Shown here in pieces: positions 7,178 through 16,796 of a stretch of DNA of 40,879 bases. The position numbers and the translations under genes are program-made. The DNA lies in the NCBI GenBank assembly GCA_030836535.1, contig JAURPT010000171.1, positions 1-40,879 of the forward strand. The letters run 5' to 3'. Origin of the DNA: Alphaproteobacteria bacterium. Its GTDB lineage: Bacteria > Pseudomonadota > Alphaproteobacteria > SMXS01. The notes beneath the pieces are model-generated. The model was not told the origin of the DNA. It ran no database searches and saw only the letters and a list, made by a program, of their open reading frames with translations. Position 1 is the stretch's first letter. Each line of letters starts with the position of its first letter.

Positions 7178-8071
7178 ATGAATGACACAGTTCCAAATGA
7201 AACGGCATTGCAGGAAGAGGTGCAATTGCTGCTGCAGGCAAAACCGGCGCGCCTCCTGCATTTTGGTTTTTCCTGATTTCTGCTGTGCTTGTCTGGGGCA
7301 GCGTCACCTTTGTACCGGACTTTCTGGGGCTGGAGCCACTGGGTAGGCAGAACCTGTCGCAGGTTCTCTTTGTGCATTACGGCACCTTTTTTGTTTTGCT
7401 CTGGGGGGGCTATTTTGTTTTTCCGGACCGGTACCAATCGCTGCGACGGCTCTTGCGATCGGTAGCTGTAACACGCAGTCGGGCGCAACAGGGGCAGTTT
7501 GAAAGAAGCGGTAGCGGAAGAACAGAACGAAGTTGTGCGGGAAAAGGCAAAAACCTCCATCACAGTATCAGCTTTGATGATTGCCGCTGCGGCCGTTGTT
7601 TTTTCGGTGACGAGTGACAAATACATCTTTCTGAAAAGTAATGGCCTCTACATGGAAAACTTCAGTTTCGATTGGGCCTCCACAGTTCTGATGCTGTCCG
7701 GCTTCCTGTCGCTCACGGCCTTTGTGCTCTTTGTGGTGACGATGGATGTATTGGATAGACTGCTGAACAAGTTTGCCGTCGGACGCCAGGTGGATATGAC
7801 CAACTACTTCTATGGCTACACATCTAATCCAAAATATATCGGTATGCTTTGTTTGGTAATGAGCGTGTGCACGCTGGTTTCTTATCATAGCGCTGGTCTG
7901 GCCGCCTATGGCCTGGGGTTGTTTCTAGCCGTTGGCTATCGCTACTGGTTTCCAGAATTCATCCTGCCAAGCAGGGAGGGGCTACAGCGAGTTTCGCATA
8001 TTCTTCTGCAGGGCTTGCGCGGATTACTGATCGTGGCGCCCCTGATTGTCATGATTGTTGATTTACTTTGA
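7178..8071 (+). pseudogene. Integral membrane protein, reading frame broken twice
   Basis: Three consecutive open segments make one plausible protein of about 297 residues. The ATG at 7178 (AAGGGA 8 nt upstream) gives MNDTVPNETALQEEVQLLLQ. From about 7240 the hydrophobic sequence continues one base back in another frame (PPAFWFFLISAVLVWGSVTF, then LFVHYGTFFVLLWGGYFVFP). From about 7499 it returns to the first frame (LKEAVAEEQNEVVREKAKTS and four or five further helices to 8071). The shifts coincide with an AAAA run at 7240-7243 and GGGG/TTT runs at 7491-7500, and they cancel each other. Either this is a decayed gene or there are two homopolymer errors; a TTG start at 7499 giving a shorter protein of 190 residues is a third option. 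I recognise no family. It is joined to the EamA gene by a TGATG overlap. Confidence 0.6.
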
Positions 8072-8958
8072 TGGAGGGCTATCTGCTCCCATTGGCCGCC
8101 GCCTTTCTATGGGCAGTTTCAGCCCCGGTCGTGAATGTCGGGCTGCGTCGTCTTCCTCAAGAGCATCGCGTTGCCTGCATTGGTATTGGGCTAATGTCGT
8201 CCCTTGCAGCAGGAACGATCGCCATGGTGGCGGCAAATGGGGTTGCTATGCTGCAGCCGTCTTCCGTTGATGGCGCTGCTGTTCTTTCGGGGGTGTTTAC
8301 CTTTATCCTTGGTACTGGCCTCTGTTACCTCTGTGGTCATGCTTATGGTACCCGGACGGAGCTTGCCGCCCAGTTTGCAAATGTAAAACCGGTCATCACA
8401 GTGGGCGTCGGTGTTCTGCTATTTGACGAGAGCTTTGGTCTTCAGTCACTTGTGGCTGGTTCGCTGATTTTCACCGGGTTGGGGGTGCTTATCATCGGCA
8501 CAATCCGGGGGCGATTTCACTGGTTGCCATTGGTGTTGGGGCTTTGCCTTGCGCTCGCGTGGTCTCTGGGTGAAATTCTTGCAAAATATTCTTTGTCCTC
8601 GTTGAATGCGCAGGCTTTTTCTTATCAGGCACTTGTTTGGTCAACGATACTCTATCTTGTTCTTGTTGGTCCGATTGCCCTGCGGTCGGTCCCAAGCCGG
8701 TCAGTTTCGTTGAATTGGCTGTGGCCCTTTTTACTGCACGGCATGGTCAGTTTTTGGCTGGCCTATTCGTTTTTCTTCGCCTCTATTGCGCAGTTGGGAC
8801 TCACCCGAACAATTATTGTGACGGTTTTCTGGCCGGGGCTGGCTATTCTACTGGGTGCAATAGCGGCCTATTTCCGGGGTGCCCAACCCGCCAGCCCACG
8901 CTTCATTATTGCCGCAATACTTCTGCTGATGGCTGGTAGCTTTATTCAAATCCTATAG
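8071..8958 (+). CDS. EamA/DMT-family permease
   Basis: A 295-residue inner-membrane protein with about ten helices in two homologous halves, the usual EamA (drug/metabolite transporter) size and plan. The first half has LLPLAAAFLWAVSAPVVNVG and the loop before helix 4 reads RTELAAQFANVKPVITVGVG; the second half begins near residue 150 (LVLGLCLALAWSLGEILAKY). Members export or import amino acids, nucleosides or other small metabolites; substrate unknown. The ATG overlaps the upstream stop codon (TGATG), so it is probably translated together with the broken membrane-protein gene. Confidence 0.85.
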   Translation: MEGYLLPLAAAFLWAVSAPVVNVGLRRLPQEHRVACIGIGLMSSLAAGTIAMVAANGVAMLQPSSVDGAAVLSGVFTFILGTGLCYLCGHAYGTRTELAAQFANVKPVITVGVGVLLFDESFGLQSLVAGSLIFTGLGVLIIGTIRGRFHWLPLVLGLCLALAWSLGEILAKYSLSSLNAQAFSYQALVWSTILYLVLVGPIALRSVPSRSVSLNWLWPFLLHGMVSFWLAYSFFFASIAQLGLTRTIIVTVFWPGLAILLGAIAAYFRGAQPASPRFIIAAILLLMAGSFIQIL

Positions 8959-9121
8959 CCTACTGATGAATTTTTGCGCTTCCTGGTGGGTGAAAATGCA
9001 CCAATGACTTTTGCGACCACAGGCGCTAAACTATTTATTGCACGGTTGACCAATTTTATTGTCGTCAGTCGTCGTCGTTTGGGAAGCGGCGAATTTGGGG
9101 GACATACAGAGGAGAGTCATT

Positions 9122-11626
9122 ATGTCCAAAAGAATAAACCTGCCTGCGTGGCGGGGTGGCATTGCCGCCCTGTGCATGGGGGCTTTTTTGGGAATTATGG
9201 GGGTGGCTCAACCGGCCATGGCGCAGGACAATGCGCCAGCCTACGACCGCTCCAAGCTTGAAGACATCACAGTGCAGACCCAGAAAAGGGTTGAGTCCGC
9301 CCAGACGGTGCCCGTTGCTGTGACGGCTTTCAGCGGCACCAAGCTTGAGCGCGAATTCGCGGTGACGCTGGAAGACTTCAACCATTCCATTCCAAACGTG
9401 CAGTTGGAACATGTAGGCCTGTTCCAGGCGGCAGCGTCGTTCTCGATGCGTGGTATCGGTACGTCGGGGATTGAAAGTTTCGCGGACCCCGTGGTCGCTG
9501 TCTTTGTTGATGGTGCCTATTATTCGCGTAATGCGGTATCGCTGTTGGACTTGTTTGATATTGAGGCGATCGAAGTCATGCGTGGCCCGCAGGGTACGCT
9601 GTATGGCCGGAACGCCTTTGCCGGTGCTGTTTCCGTTCGTACCCATCGGCCGGATATGAATGAATTTACCGGCCATGTGGAAATGGATTTTGGCAATGCC
9701 GGTCGCATGAATGTCGGCGTCATAGGCAACTTCCCGGTTGTTGAAGATAAAGTCGCTATTCGTTTCGCCGCTAATTACCACAAGCTGAACGGCTTCTTCA
9801 AAAATGACGGCCTCGTCTACACCCTGGCGCCAGATGGTGGCGGATTGTTTGGTGCTGGTACACCGACTGCAACAGTGGATGATAGCTTGAAAGGCAAGCG
9901 CCTGAACGGCGAAAAGTCGGTCTATTTCCGTCCCAGCATTCGGTTCACACCGAATGACAAGCTGGACGTCTCTATCATCGGTGAAGTCTGGCGCGACCGA
10001 GGTGACGGTACGGCCAACTGGTCGCAGTGTTACCAGCCGAACAGCTTCCCGCCACCTCTGGGCGCCGGCCCGTCCGGCGTGCCCGATCTGCACACATCGC
10101 TGGGTTGGCCTTGTAAGGACCCCTTTGGTGACCCGCGCTTTGGCATCGAGGGTGATGGCAGCGACCCGTTTGAAGTTGGCTTTGAGCTGACGCCAAATCG
10201 TACAAACCACAATGTCTGGGGTATCACGCTGGACGCCAGCTATGAAACAGACGCTGGTACATTCGAACTGATGGTCAACCACCGTGAGGTGACAGAAGAC
10301 ATCACCACGGATACAGATGGTTTCAATGGTGAACTGTTCAGCTCCAGCCGTATTCAGGACTTCGATGCGACACAGGGTGAGTTGAGGTTCATCTCGGACT
10401 TCTCGGATAAGATAGATCTGATCGTTGGTGCTTTCTTCCTGAAGGATCAATACAAGGTCGGTCAGTTGCTCTGGATCTTTGCGGATAGTGGGCTCTATGG
10501 TGGCGGCGGATTTGGTCGTGACAACCCGCTGATGTCCTATGGTGAAAACTCCCAGGATCGCAAGAGCTGGGCGCTATATGCACAGATCAACTATCATATG
10601 ACGGACCAGTTGAGCCTGGTGCTCGGCGGTCGCTACACCCATGAAAAGAAATACAACGTCATGGGCATGGCCATTAATGACTCTGTGTGCCCGGACGGGG
10701 TGACCCCTGTTGCGTTGGGCGGTACGGGCCTTTGTAATGGTGCACCGTTCTCCGGCGACAACCCCGGTGACTTCACCGACTTTAACCCGGGCGTCCAATT
10801 CGGCCCAAACAGTGAAAACTGGAACGCTTTCTCACCTCGAGTTGGTCTCGACTATCAGATGAATGACGATGTGTTGCTGTTTGCCTTCTGGCAGAGGGCG
10901 CACAAGTCCGGTGGTTTTGTGAACAATGCTGGTACGCTGGCGGTGTTCAATAGCCCCTATGGTCAGGAAAGTGTCGATAATTTTGAGATTGGTATGAAGA
11001 GTGACTGGCTCGACAACACCTTGCGTATCAATGTCAACGCCTTCTATGCGAAGTATCATGACCTGCAGCGTGGTGTCATTCGTGCTGCCAATACGTCGAC
11101 CGGACAGGAAACTTTCACGGACAACGCAGCGGGCGCTGAGTCCAAGGGCGTTGAGCTGGAGTTCAGCTGGTTGCCGGCGGAAGGACTGACGATCTTCGGC
11201 GTCGTGGGTTGGCTCGACATCGAGTACAAAGGCTTCATCGCCGATATCAACGGTGATGGTGTTGCAACCGACAATAGCGGTCTCGACCTGGTGCGTGCAC
11301 CAAAGTGGGACCTGCAATTTGGTATCAACTATGACCTGGACCTGGGCAATTCCGGCCTGCTGAATTTTGGTGCGCGGATGAGCTATACCAGCTCTATGGT
11401 GTTGACCACGCCAAACGATGTTGGCTTCTACCGGTCGCCGTTGACGACGATTGACCTGAACGTCAATTGGGAACCCGCCAATGGCAATTACCGGATTTCT
11501 GTCTGGGGTAAGAATGTCAATAATGACATCGAGCGCTTGGGCGGCACGCCAGTGGCAACCCTGTTTGCCTTCGCATCGCCGACGCAGCCCCGCCAGTATG
11601 GTATTTCGCTTGCTGCAGACTTCTAG
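9122..11626 (+). CDS. TonB-dependent outer-membrane receptor
   Basis: An 834-residue outer-membrane receptor. Residues 1-34 form a signal peptide ending PAMA before QDN. The plug domain follows with a TonB-box-like ITVQTQKR (about 50-57), SIPNVQLEHVG, FSMRGIGTSG, VAVFVDGAYY and the diagnostic IEVMRGPQGTLYGRNAFAGAV. The rest is a 22-strand barrel ending in GISLAADF, with a terminal Phe as expected for outer-membrane insertion. No N-terminal signalling domain is present. Such receptors import siderophores, vitamins, sugars or, in many aquatic alphaproteobacteria, hydrophobic organics. The start is fixed by GAGGAG before the ATG; the open frame begins earlier. It ends in a strong terminator, so it is likely its own transcription unit, yet it sits beside an oxidation gene run that may use its substrate. 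Confidence 0.95.
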   Translation: MSKRINLPAWRGGIAALCMGAFLGIMGVAQPAMAQDNAPAYDRSKLEDITVQTQKRVESAQTVPVAVTAFSGTKLEREFAVTLEDFNHSIPNVQLEHVGLFQAAASFSMRGIGTSGIESFADPVVAVFVDGAYYSRNAVSLLDLFDIEAIEVMRGPQGTLYGRNAFAGAVSVRTHRPDMNEFTGHVEMDFGNAGRMNVGVIGNFPVVEDKVAIRFAANYHKLNGFFKNDGLVYTLAPDGGGLFGAGTPTATVDDSLKGKRLNGEKSVYFRPSIRFTPNDKLDVSIIGEVWRDRGDGTANWSQCYQPNSFPPPLGAGPSGVPDLHTSLGWPCKDPFGDPRFGIEGDGSDPFEVGFELTPNRTNHNVWGITLDASYETDAGTFELMVNHREVTEDITTDTDGFNGELFSSSRIQDFDATQGELRFISDFSDKIDLIVGAFFLKDQYKVGQLLWIFADSGLYGGGGFGRDNPLMSYGENSQDRKSWALYAQINYHMTDQLSLVLGGRYTHEKKYNVMGMAINDSVCPDGVTPVALGGTGLCNGAPFSGDNPGDFTDFNPGVQFGPNSENWNAFSPRVGLDYQMNDDVLLFAFWQRAHKSGGFVNNAGTLAVFNSPYGQESVDNFEIGMKSDWLDNTLRINVNAFYAKYHDLQRGVIRAANTSTGQETFTDNAAGAESKGVELEFSWLPAEGLTIFGVVGWLDIEYKGFIADINGDGVATDNSGLDLVRAPKWDLQFGINYDLDLGNSGLLNFGARMSYTSSMVLTTPNDVGFYRSPLTTIDLNVNWEPANGNYRISVWGKNVNNDIERLGGTPVATLFAFASPTQPRQYGISLAADF

Positions 11627-11653
11627 GCTCGCCTGGTAAAAACGACACTTCAG

Positions 11654-11687
11654 CCGTCGGGCCCTCCGGGGCCCGGCGGTTTTTCTT
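11654..11687 (+). terminator. Rho-independent terminator after the TonB receptor gene
   Basis: An 11-bp stem (CCGTCGGGCCC at 11654-11664 with GGGCCCGGCGG at 11669-11679, one G-U pair) and a TCCG loop are followed by TTTTTCTTT. It lies 28 bp after the receptor stop codon. Confidence 0.93.
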
Positions 11688-11710
11688 TGGGATGGGGCAA
11701 AAAACATTGT

Positions 11711-11748
11711 CGCCTGCCGTTTCCAGTTGCGGCAGGCGGAATCTGCCG
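11711..11748 (+). repeat. Competing hairpins upstream of the SnoaL-like gene
   Basis: CGCCTGCCG (11711-11719) and CGGCAGGCG (11730-11738) form a perfect 9-bp inverted repeat with a 10-nt loop. The CGGCAG of the right arm (11730-11735) can instead pair with CTGCCG (11743-11748). The two stems exclude each other. No U-run follows, and the element lies 39-76 nt before the ATG at 11787, in the likely leader of the SnoaL-GMC-MFS-P450 run. Confidence 0.5.
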
Positions 11749-11786
11749 TACTCTGTGCTCGGGAAGAGATTGGGAGCTGTTTCATC

Positions 11787-12317
11787 ATGGCCACGATGGA
11801 TGACCTGCTGGATAAGCAGGAGATCATGGAATTGAGCTATCGCTATTCGCGTGCCTTCGACCGTATGGACGCAGAGCTGATGGCCGCCGTCTATTGGCCG
11901 GATGGCACCGACGACCATGGCGCCTTCAAAGGTACAGCACCGGATTATGTGGCGTGGGTCATGGGTTTCGTCGGGGCTTGGGAGTCTACGCACCACGACA
12001 ACACCAATATTTTGATCGATCTGGATGGCGATGTGGCATTCGGCGAAGTGCATTGGACCGGATATTGCCACTATCGCATCGACGGGGTGCTGTATGACAA
12101 CATTGCTGTGGGTCGCTATCTCGACCCCTATGAACTCCGTAATGATGAGTGGCGTATCAAGCACCGCACCTGCCTGCCTGATTGGTCGCGGCTCAAGCCA
12201 GCCAATGACGCCATGCATGAAGTCGGGTTGGCCAACCCGCTGCGGGGTCAACGCGGCGGGGGAGACCACCTCTATAATTTGTGCAATATCGCGATACTGG
12301 CAGATGCCGCTGAATAG
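11787..12317 (+). CDS. SnoaL-like (NTF2 fold) protein
   Basis: A 176-residue NTF2-like protein with the SnoaL_4-type blocks: [20 protein letters not shown] near the N-terminus, [20 protein letters not shown] in the middle and [20 protein letters not shown] near residues 110-130. It is clearly related in layout to the protein at 6416-6937. Family members include polyketide cyclases, dehydratases and steroid isomerases, so a lyase or isomerase step on a ring substrate is plausible but not shown. The ATG at 11787 follows a GGGAG site. It is the first gene of the run to 18706, with the GMC gene 23 nt downstream. Confidence 0.85.
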   Translation: MATMDDLLDKQEIMELSYRYSRAFDRMDAELMAAVYWPDGTDDHGAFKGTAPDYVAWVMGFVGAWESTHHDNTNILIDLDGDVAFGEVHWTGYCHYRIDGVLYDNIAVGRYLDPYELRNDEWRIKHRTCLPDWSRLKPANDAMHEVGLANPLRGQRGGGDHLYNLCNIAILADAAE

Positions 12318-12340
12318 GGCGCTGGGCGGGTAGAGCAAGC

Positions 12341-13942
12341 ATGTCGGAATTTGACTATATTATCGTGGGTGCAGGGTCTGCCGGTTGCGTGCTGGCCAAC
12401 CGTCTGTCTGCCGACCCGAACAACAGCGTTTTGCTGCTGGAAGCGGGTAAGCATGATAAAAACCCTTGGATTCATATACCCGCCGGCTTGGGCCACCTGG
12501 TGCCAACCGATACAGACAATTGGTGCTTCTGGACGGCGCAACAGGCCAATTTGAACAATCGCAAGCTATTCTGGCCACGCGGCAAAGTGCTCGGTGGGTC
12601 CAGTTCGATCAATGGCATGGTTTATATTCGGGGCCATGCGTCGGACTATGACCATTGGCGGCAATTGGGCAATGAAGGCTGGTCGCATGACGATGTGCTG
12701 CCTTATTTCCGGAAATCCGAAACCCATGAAGATGGCTCGAGTGATCATCACGGCGGTGATGGTCCACTTTATGTTACCCGCAATCGGGTGCCGCACCCGC
12801 TGCCAGAAGCCTTCCTGGGATCGGCAGAACAGAACGGTTATGCCCTGACGGAAGACTTCAATGGCGCCCAGCAGGAAGGTTTTGCTGTCTACGACTTCAC
12901 GACCAAAGGCGGCCGCCGTATGAGTGCAGCAGCAGCCTATCTGACACCAGTGCTGGACCGGGAAAATCTTTCGGTCGAAACAGAGGCGCTGACAACGTGT
13001 GTCGATATTTCTGAGGGCCGTGCCACCGGCGTGTCGTACCTCAAGGGCGGGGCTGGCGGTGAGGCCAGAAGCGTAAGCGCCCGCAAGGAAGTGATCCTGT
13101 GTGGCGGGGCAGTCAACTCGCCGCAGCTCTTGCAGCTGTCTGGCATCGGCGACCAAGATGAATTGGCGGCTGCGGGCGTCGAGATTGTGCACCACCTGCC
13201 CGGCGTGGGCAAAAACCTGCAGGACCATCTGGATTGCGTATTGCAATGGGAATGCACTCAACCGGTCAGCCTGTTTAAGACGCTCAAGTTCCACAATTCA
13301 GTGCTGGCCTTCTTCCAATACCAGCTGACTAAAAAGGGTATTTTGGCGAACCCGCCGACACCGGCGGGTGCGTTTATCCGGACGGACCCGAGCCTCGACG
13401 TGCCAGACATTCAGCTGCATTTCATGAACTTGGCCAACGCGGCCCATGGCTTGGGCGATGAACGACCCCAGGGCCATTCGTTCCAGATTCATGTCTGCCA
13501 GTTGCGGCCCCAAAGTCGCGGCTATGTAGGGCTGGAAAGTACGGACCCGACGGCCGCCCCCGTTATTCAGCCTAATTATCTGGATCAGGAGGCTGACCTG
13601 GAGGTTATCCGCAAGGGTGTCCGCATCACCCGGCGACTGGTGCGAAGTGCCGCGTTCGATGCCTATCGCGGGCCCGAAATGTGGCCTGGCGAAGAGGCGC
13701 AGAGTGATGCTGAACTGGATGCCGCCATTCGTGACGGTGCCGAGACGATTTACCACCCGGTGGGCACCTGCAAAATGGGCCAGGACGACATGGCTGTCGT
13801 GGATGCCCAGCTGAAAGTACACGGGCTGGATGGGCTGCGGGTTGTCGATGCGTCCATCATGCCAACACTCATCGGGGGCAATACGAATGCACCCACTATT
13901 ATGATCGCCGAGAAAGCAGCAGATATGATCCTCGCTGCCTGA
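12341..13942 (+). CDS. GMC-family FAD-dependent alcohol/choline dehydrogenase
   Basis: A 533-residue glucose-methanol-choline oxidoreductase. The FAD-binding GAGSAG is at 10-15, followed by LLLEAG; the signature [19 protein letters not shown] lies near residues 80-98 and [16 protein letters not shown] near 255-270. The C-terminal active site has HPVGTCKMG with His472 and GGNTNAPT with Asn516, the residues that take the proton from the alcohol. It resembles the BetA/AlkJ branch, which oxidises choline or medium-chain alcohols to aldehydes. There is no signal peptide, so it is cytoplasmic or membrane-associated. It follows the SnoaL-like gene by 23 nt and precedes two MFS genes and a P450; a P450-made alcohol could be its substrate, which is inference. 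Confidence 0.93.
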   Translation: MSEFDYIIVGAGSAGCVLANRLSADPNNSVLLLEAGKHDKNPWIHIPAGLGHLVPTDTDNWCFWTAQQANLNNRKLFWPRGKVLGGSSSINGMVYIRGHASDYDHWRQLGNEGWSHDDVLPYFRKSETHEDGSSDHHGGDGPLYVTRNRVPHPLPEAFLGSAEQNGYALTEDFNGAQQEGFAVYDFTTKGGRRMSAAAAYLTPVLDRENLSVETEALTTCVDISEGRATGVSYLKGGAGGEARSVSARKEVILCGGAVNSPQLLQLSGIGDQDELAAAGVEIVHHLPGVGKNLQDHLDCVLQWECTQPVSLFKTLKFHNSVLAFFQYQLTKKGILANPPTPAGAFIRTDPSLDVPDIQLHFMNLANAAHGLGDERPQGHSFQIHVCQLRPQSRGYVGLESTDPTAAPVIQPNYLDQEADLEVIRKGVRITRRLVRSAAFDAYRGPEMWPGEEAQSDAELDAAIRDGAETIYHPVGTCKMGQDDMAVVDAQLKVHGLDGLRVVDASIMPTLIGGNTNAPTIMIAEKAADMILAA

Positions 13943-13994
13943 CCGGCATTCACCATAACCTCTTACAGTGGGCGCATCCGCGCCGGGAAACACA

Positions 13995-15377
13995 GTGTCA
14001 ACACAACAACAAGAGTTACCGTCTGATCAGCAACAGGCGAGCCAACCCTACCCGTCACCCGCCTATGCCTGGTGGGTCATTGCCGTTTTGTTTTTGGCGA
14101 TGCTGGTCTCCTATGTGGATCGGCAAATTCCTGCTCTTGTTGTGGGGCCGATGCGAGAAGATTTGGGTATTAATGACACCCAGGTCGGGTGGCTCTATAG
14201 CGGCTTTGCCTTTTTCTATGCGGCGGCTGGTGTGCCGCTGGCTTGGCTTTCTGACCGAAAAAGTAGGCGGTTGATTGTGACCATTGGCATTCTCGCCTGG
14301 TCCTTCATGACGGTGATGTGCGGCATTGCCAAGAACTTCTGGCAGTTCTTCCTGGCCCGCGTGGGTGTCGGTGTCGGTGAGGCTACTCTGACGCCAGCCA
14401 CGCATTCACTCGTGGGTGATTATTTCCCACGAGATCGTATTCCTCGGGCGCTCAGTGTCTTTCAGGTGGGGGCCGTGGTTGGCTCTGGCCTGGCCTTCTA
14501 CATCATTGGTTTTGTGCTTGAATTTATCCAGTCCAGCCCACCGGGCCCTATGCCTTTGGTGGGTGAGCTGCGGGACTGGCAGTGGGTGTTCATTTATGTC
14601 GGCGCGCCAGGCCTGCTGGTTGTGCTGCTCATGGCGACAGTGCGTGAGCCAATCCGTCGCGCCGTACCCAAGTCTGTGTCCAAGGGTGACCAGGCAACAA
14701 TAGGCGAGATCCTTCAGTTTTACAGGACCAATTGGAAGACATTCCTTTGCCACCATGTCGGCTTTTCTTTCTTTGGGATGGTTGGATACGCTTTTGTCTT
14801 CTGGACCCCGACCTTCTTCGAGCGTGTCCACGGTATGAACGCTAGTGACGCCTCACAAACCTTTGGCATCATCTTCATGATCTTCGGCGCTATGGGTGTG
14901 TTGATATGGGCATTCGTTGGCGAGTGGCTGGAGCGCAAAGGCCGCAAGGACGCCTACATTGTGGCCGGCCTGGCGGGTGGTGTGTTGACGCTGCCCTTCG
15001 TGTTCTTCATCCAATTAATGCCGAACCCGTTCTGGGCCTTTGTGCTTTATGCGCCCGCCATGTTCTTTGTGAATTCGCCCTTTGGGTTGGCGAATGGGGC
15101 GATCCCGGTCATCACGCCGCCCAATATGCGTGCGCAGGTTGCGGCTATTTATGCCGTGATTGTCTCCGTGTTTGGCATGGGCCTTGGCCCGGTTGTGGGG
15201 GGTGCTTTGAACGACTATGTCTTTACCGGTGATCAGGGGGTACGCCAGTCGTTGATGGCCATGGCCACGTTCTGCGGCATTATCGGCACCAGCTTCCTTT
15301 GGATCGGACGCCGCTATTATGCTCAGTCGATGCACCGTGCCGACGCCTGGGAACAGGAAATGGTGAGTGAGAAATAA
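13995..15377 (+). CDS. MFS transporter, Spinster-like, first of tandem pair
   Basis: A 460-residue major facilitator with 12 predicted helices. The N-terminal half has AWWVIAVLFLAMLVSYVDRQ, DTQVGWLYSGFAFFYAAAG and LSDRKSRR, the MFS loop motif, followed by RVGVGVGEATLTPA in helix 5, features of the Spinster-like branch. It is predicted to move an organic anion or lipid-like metabolite across the inner membrane. The start is uncertain: GTG at 13995 has a GGGA site 6 nt upstream, and GTG at 13968 is in the same frame. The next gene, a close relative, begins 3 nt after its stop. The two stand between an alcohol dehydrogenase and a P450, so they probably carry the pathway substrate or product. Confidence 0.88.
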   Translation: MSTQQQELPSDQQQASQPYPSPAYAWWVIAVLFLAMLVSYVDRQIPALVVGPMREDLGINDTQVGWLYSGFAFFYAAAGVPLAWLSDRKSRRLIVTIGILAWSFMTVMCGIAKNFWQFFLARVGVGVGEATLTPATHSLVGDYFPRDRIPRALSVFQVGAVVGSGLAFYIIGFVLEFIQSSPPGPMPLVGELRDWQWVFIYVGAPGLLVVLLMATVREPIRRAVPKSVSKGDQATIGEILQFYRTNWKTFLCHHVGFSFFGMVGYAFVFWTPTFFERVHGMNASDASQTFGIIFMIFGAMGVLIWAFVGEWLERKGRKDAYIVAGLAGGVLTLPFVFFIQLMPNPFWAFVLYAPAMFFVNSPFGLANGAIPVITPPNMRAQVAAIYAVIVSVFGMGLGPVVGGALNDYVFTGDQGVRQSLMAMATFCGIIGTSFLWIGRRYYAQSMHRADAWEQEMVSEK

Positions 15378-15380
15378 GGA

Positions 15381-16733
15381 ATGGCGACTGTTGAAACACC
15401 TTCATCGGCTGCGCAAAGTCGCAAGGTAACGCCCTATGCCTGGTGGGTCATGGTGGTGCTGTCTATCGCTATGCTGGTCTCTTACATTGACCGGCAGATC
15501 ATTGCTTTGGTCGTTGAGCCCATGCGCGACGACCTTGGCTATACCGACACGCAAACCGGGTTTCTCTATGCGGGCTTTGCCATTTTTTATGCCGCAGCGG
15601 GCGTGCCCATTGCCTGGGCGGTAGACCGCAAAAGCCGCCGGGGCATCATTGCTATTGGCGTGTTCCTCTGGTCGGTTGCGACCATGGTCTGCGGACTTGT
15701 TAAGGGCTATTGGGCGCTGTTTGCTGCGCGCATCGGCGTTGGGGTTGGTGAAGCGACACTGACGCCGGCAACCTATTCCATGGTCGGGGATATTTTCCCG
15801 CGCGAACGTATTCCCATGGCGCTCAGCATCTTCCAGATTGGCGCGATTGTGGGGACGGGGCTTGCCTTTTTGGTGGGTGGCTATGTTGTTTCCTGGGTGC
15901 GTAATGCGCCGCCAGTCGACCTGCCACTGATCGGTGAGATTTTCTCCTGGCAGTTGACGTTTATCTATGTCGGGGCGCCGGGCATGCTGGTGCTACTGTT
16001 GTTTCTGACCGTTAAGGAGCCAAAGCGCACCCAGACGATCCAGATTGAAGGGGCCGCCAAAAAGGGCACATGGTCTCAGGTTTGGGAATTTTATCGTGCT
16101 AACTGGGCGGCTTTATTGCCGCACCATGCGGGCTATATGTTCCTTATTTTGTTGGGTTATGCCTTTGTTTTCTGGACGCCGTCCTTCTTTGAACGCGTCC
16201 ACGGTGTGCCCGCAGAAGAAGCCTCTATCATCTATGGGCTGATCTTCATTTTCTTTGGCGGCAGTGCGGCATTCTTTGCCGGTTGGCTGGCAGAACGCAT
16301 GGCAGCGCGCGGCAAGCCGGACGGCACGTTGCTGTCGGCGCTCATCGGGTCTGCACTCTTCGTACCCGTAGTGGTGCTAATCCAGTTCGTGCCTAATGTT
16401 ACGGTTGTTTACTTCCTCTACATCCCGGCCCTGTTCCTGATGAATATGCCCTTTGGTATGGGGCACGCGTCATTGGCGCAAATTACCCCGCCGGATATTC
16501 GCGGGCGTGTCGCGGCGATCTATACAATCACGGGGTCTATCGGTAACGCTTTGGGGCCACCCATTGCCGGTTTTTTCAATGATGTGGTGTTCCCGGGCGA
16601 AGACGGCGTTAGCGCCTCGCTTATGACCATGTGCATCATCTTCGGTGTCGTTGGTGTTGTGCTGGTTTGGACGGCCCGTAAGCCGTTCCGAGAAGCCTTG
16701 CGCCGAGCCGCCGCCATGGATGCCACGACCTAG
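15381..16733 (+). CDS. MFS transporter, Spinster-like, second of tandem pair
   Basis: A 450-residue, 12-helix major facilitator clearly paralogous to the upstream gene: AWWVMVVLSIAMLVSYIDRQ, DTQTGFLYAGFAIFYAAAG, VDRKSRR and RIGVGVGEATLTPATYSMVG appear at matching places, and the mid-protein VFWTPSFFERVHGV occurs in both. It starts 3 nt after the upstream stop codon, so the pair is surely co-transcribed. Retention of two copies suggests different substrates or directions, but no residue I can see tells which. The P450 gene starts 63 nt downstream. Confidence 0.92.
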   Translation: MATVETPSSAAQSRKVTPYAWWVMVVLSIAMLVSYIDRQIIALVVEPMRDDLGYTDTQTGFLYAGFAIFYAAAGVPIAWAVDRKSRRGIIAIGVFLWSVATMVCGLVKGYWALFAARIGVGVGEATLTPATYSMVGDIFPRERIPMALSIFQIGAIVGTGLAFLVGGYVVSWVRNAPPVDLPLIGEIFSWQLTFIYVGAPGMLVLLLFLTVKEPKRTQTIQIEGAAKKGTWSQVWEFYRANWAALLPHHAGYMFLILLGYAFVFWTPSFFERVHGVPAEEASIIYGLIFIFFGGSAAFFAGWLAERMAARGKPDGTLLSALIGSALFVPVVVLIQFVPNVTVVYFLYIPALFLMNMPFGMGHASLAQITPPDIRGRVAAIYTITGSIGNALGPPIAGFFNDVVFPGEDGVSASLMTMCIIFGVVGVVLVWTARKPFREALRRAAAMDATT

Positions 16734-16796
16734 ACTTCAAAAGTTACGCCTGCAGGGGTAGGATGTGAGTCGCACAGACAAACGGGGGATTGTGCC

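Noticed and set aside
6988-7626. Minus-strand open frame of about 212 codons
   Set aside because: Cys/Ser-rich composition without any family pattern; it overlaps the hydrophobic coding segments of the plus-strand gene.
9065-10450. Long minus-strand open frame (about 461 codons) inside the TonB receptor gene
   Set aside because: It is antisense to a clear plug and barrel coding region; a mirror of its codon use. No start site or domain.
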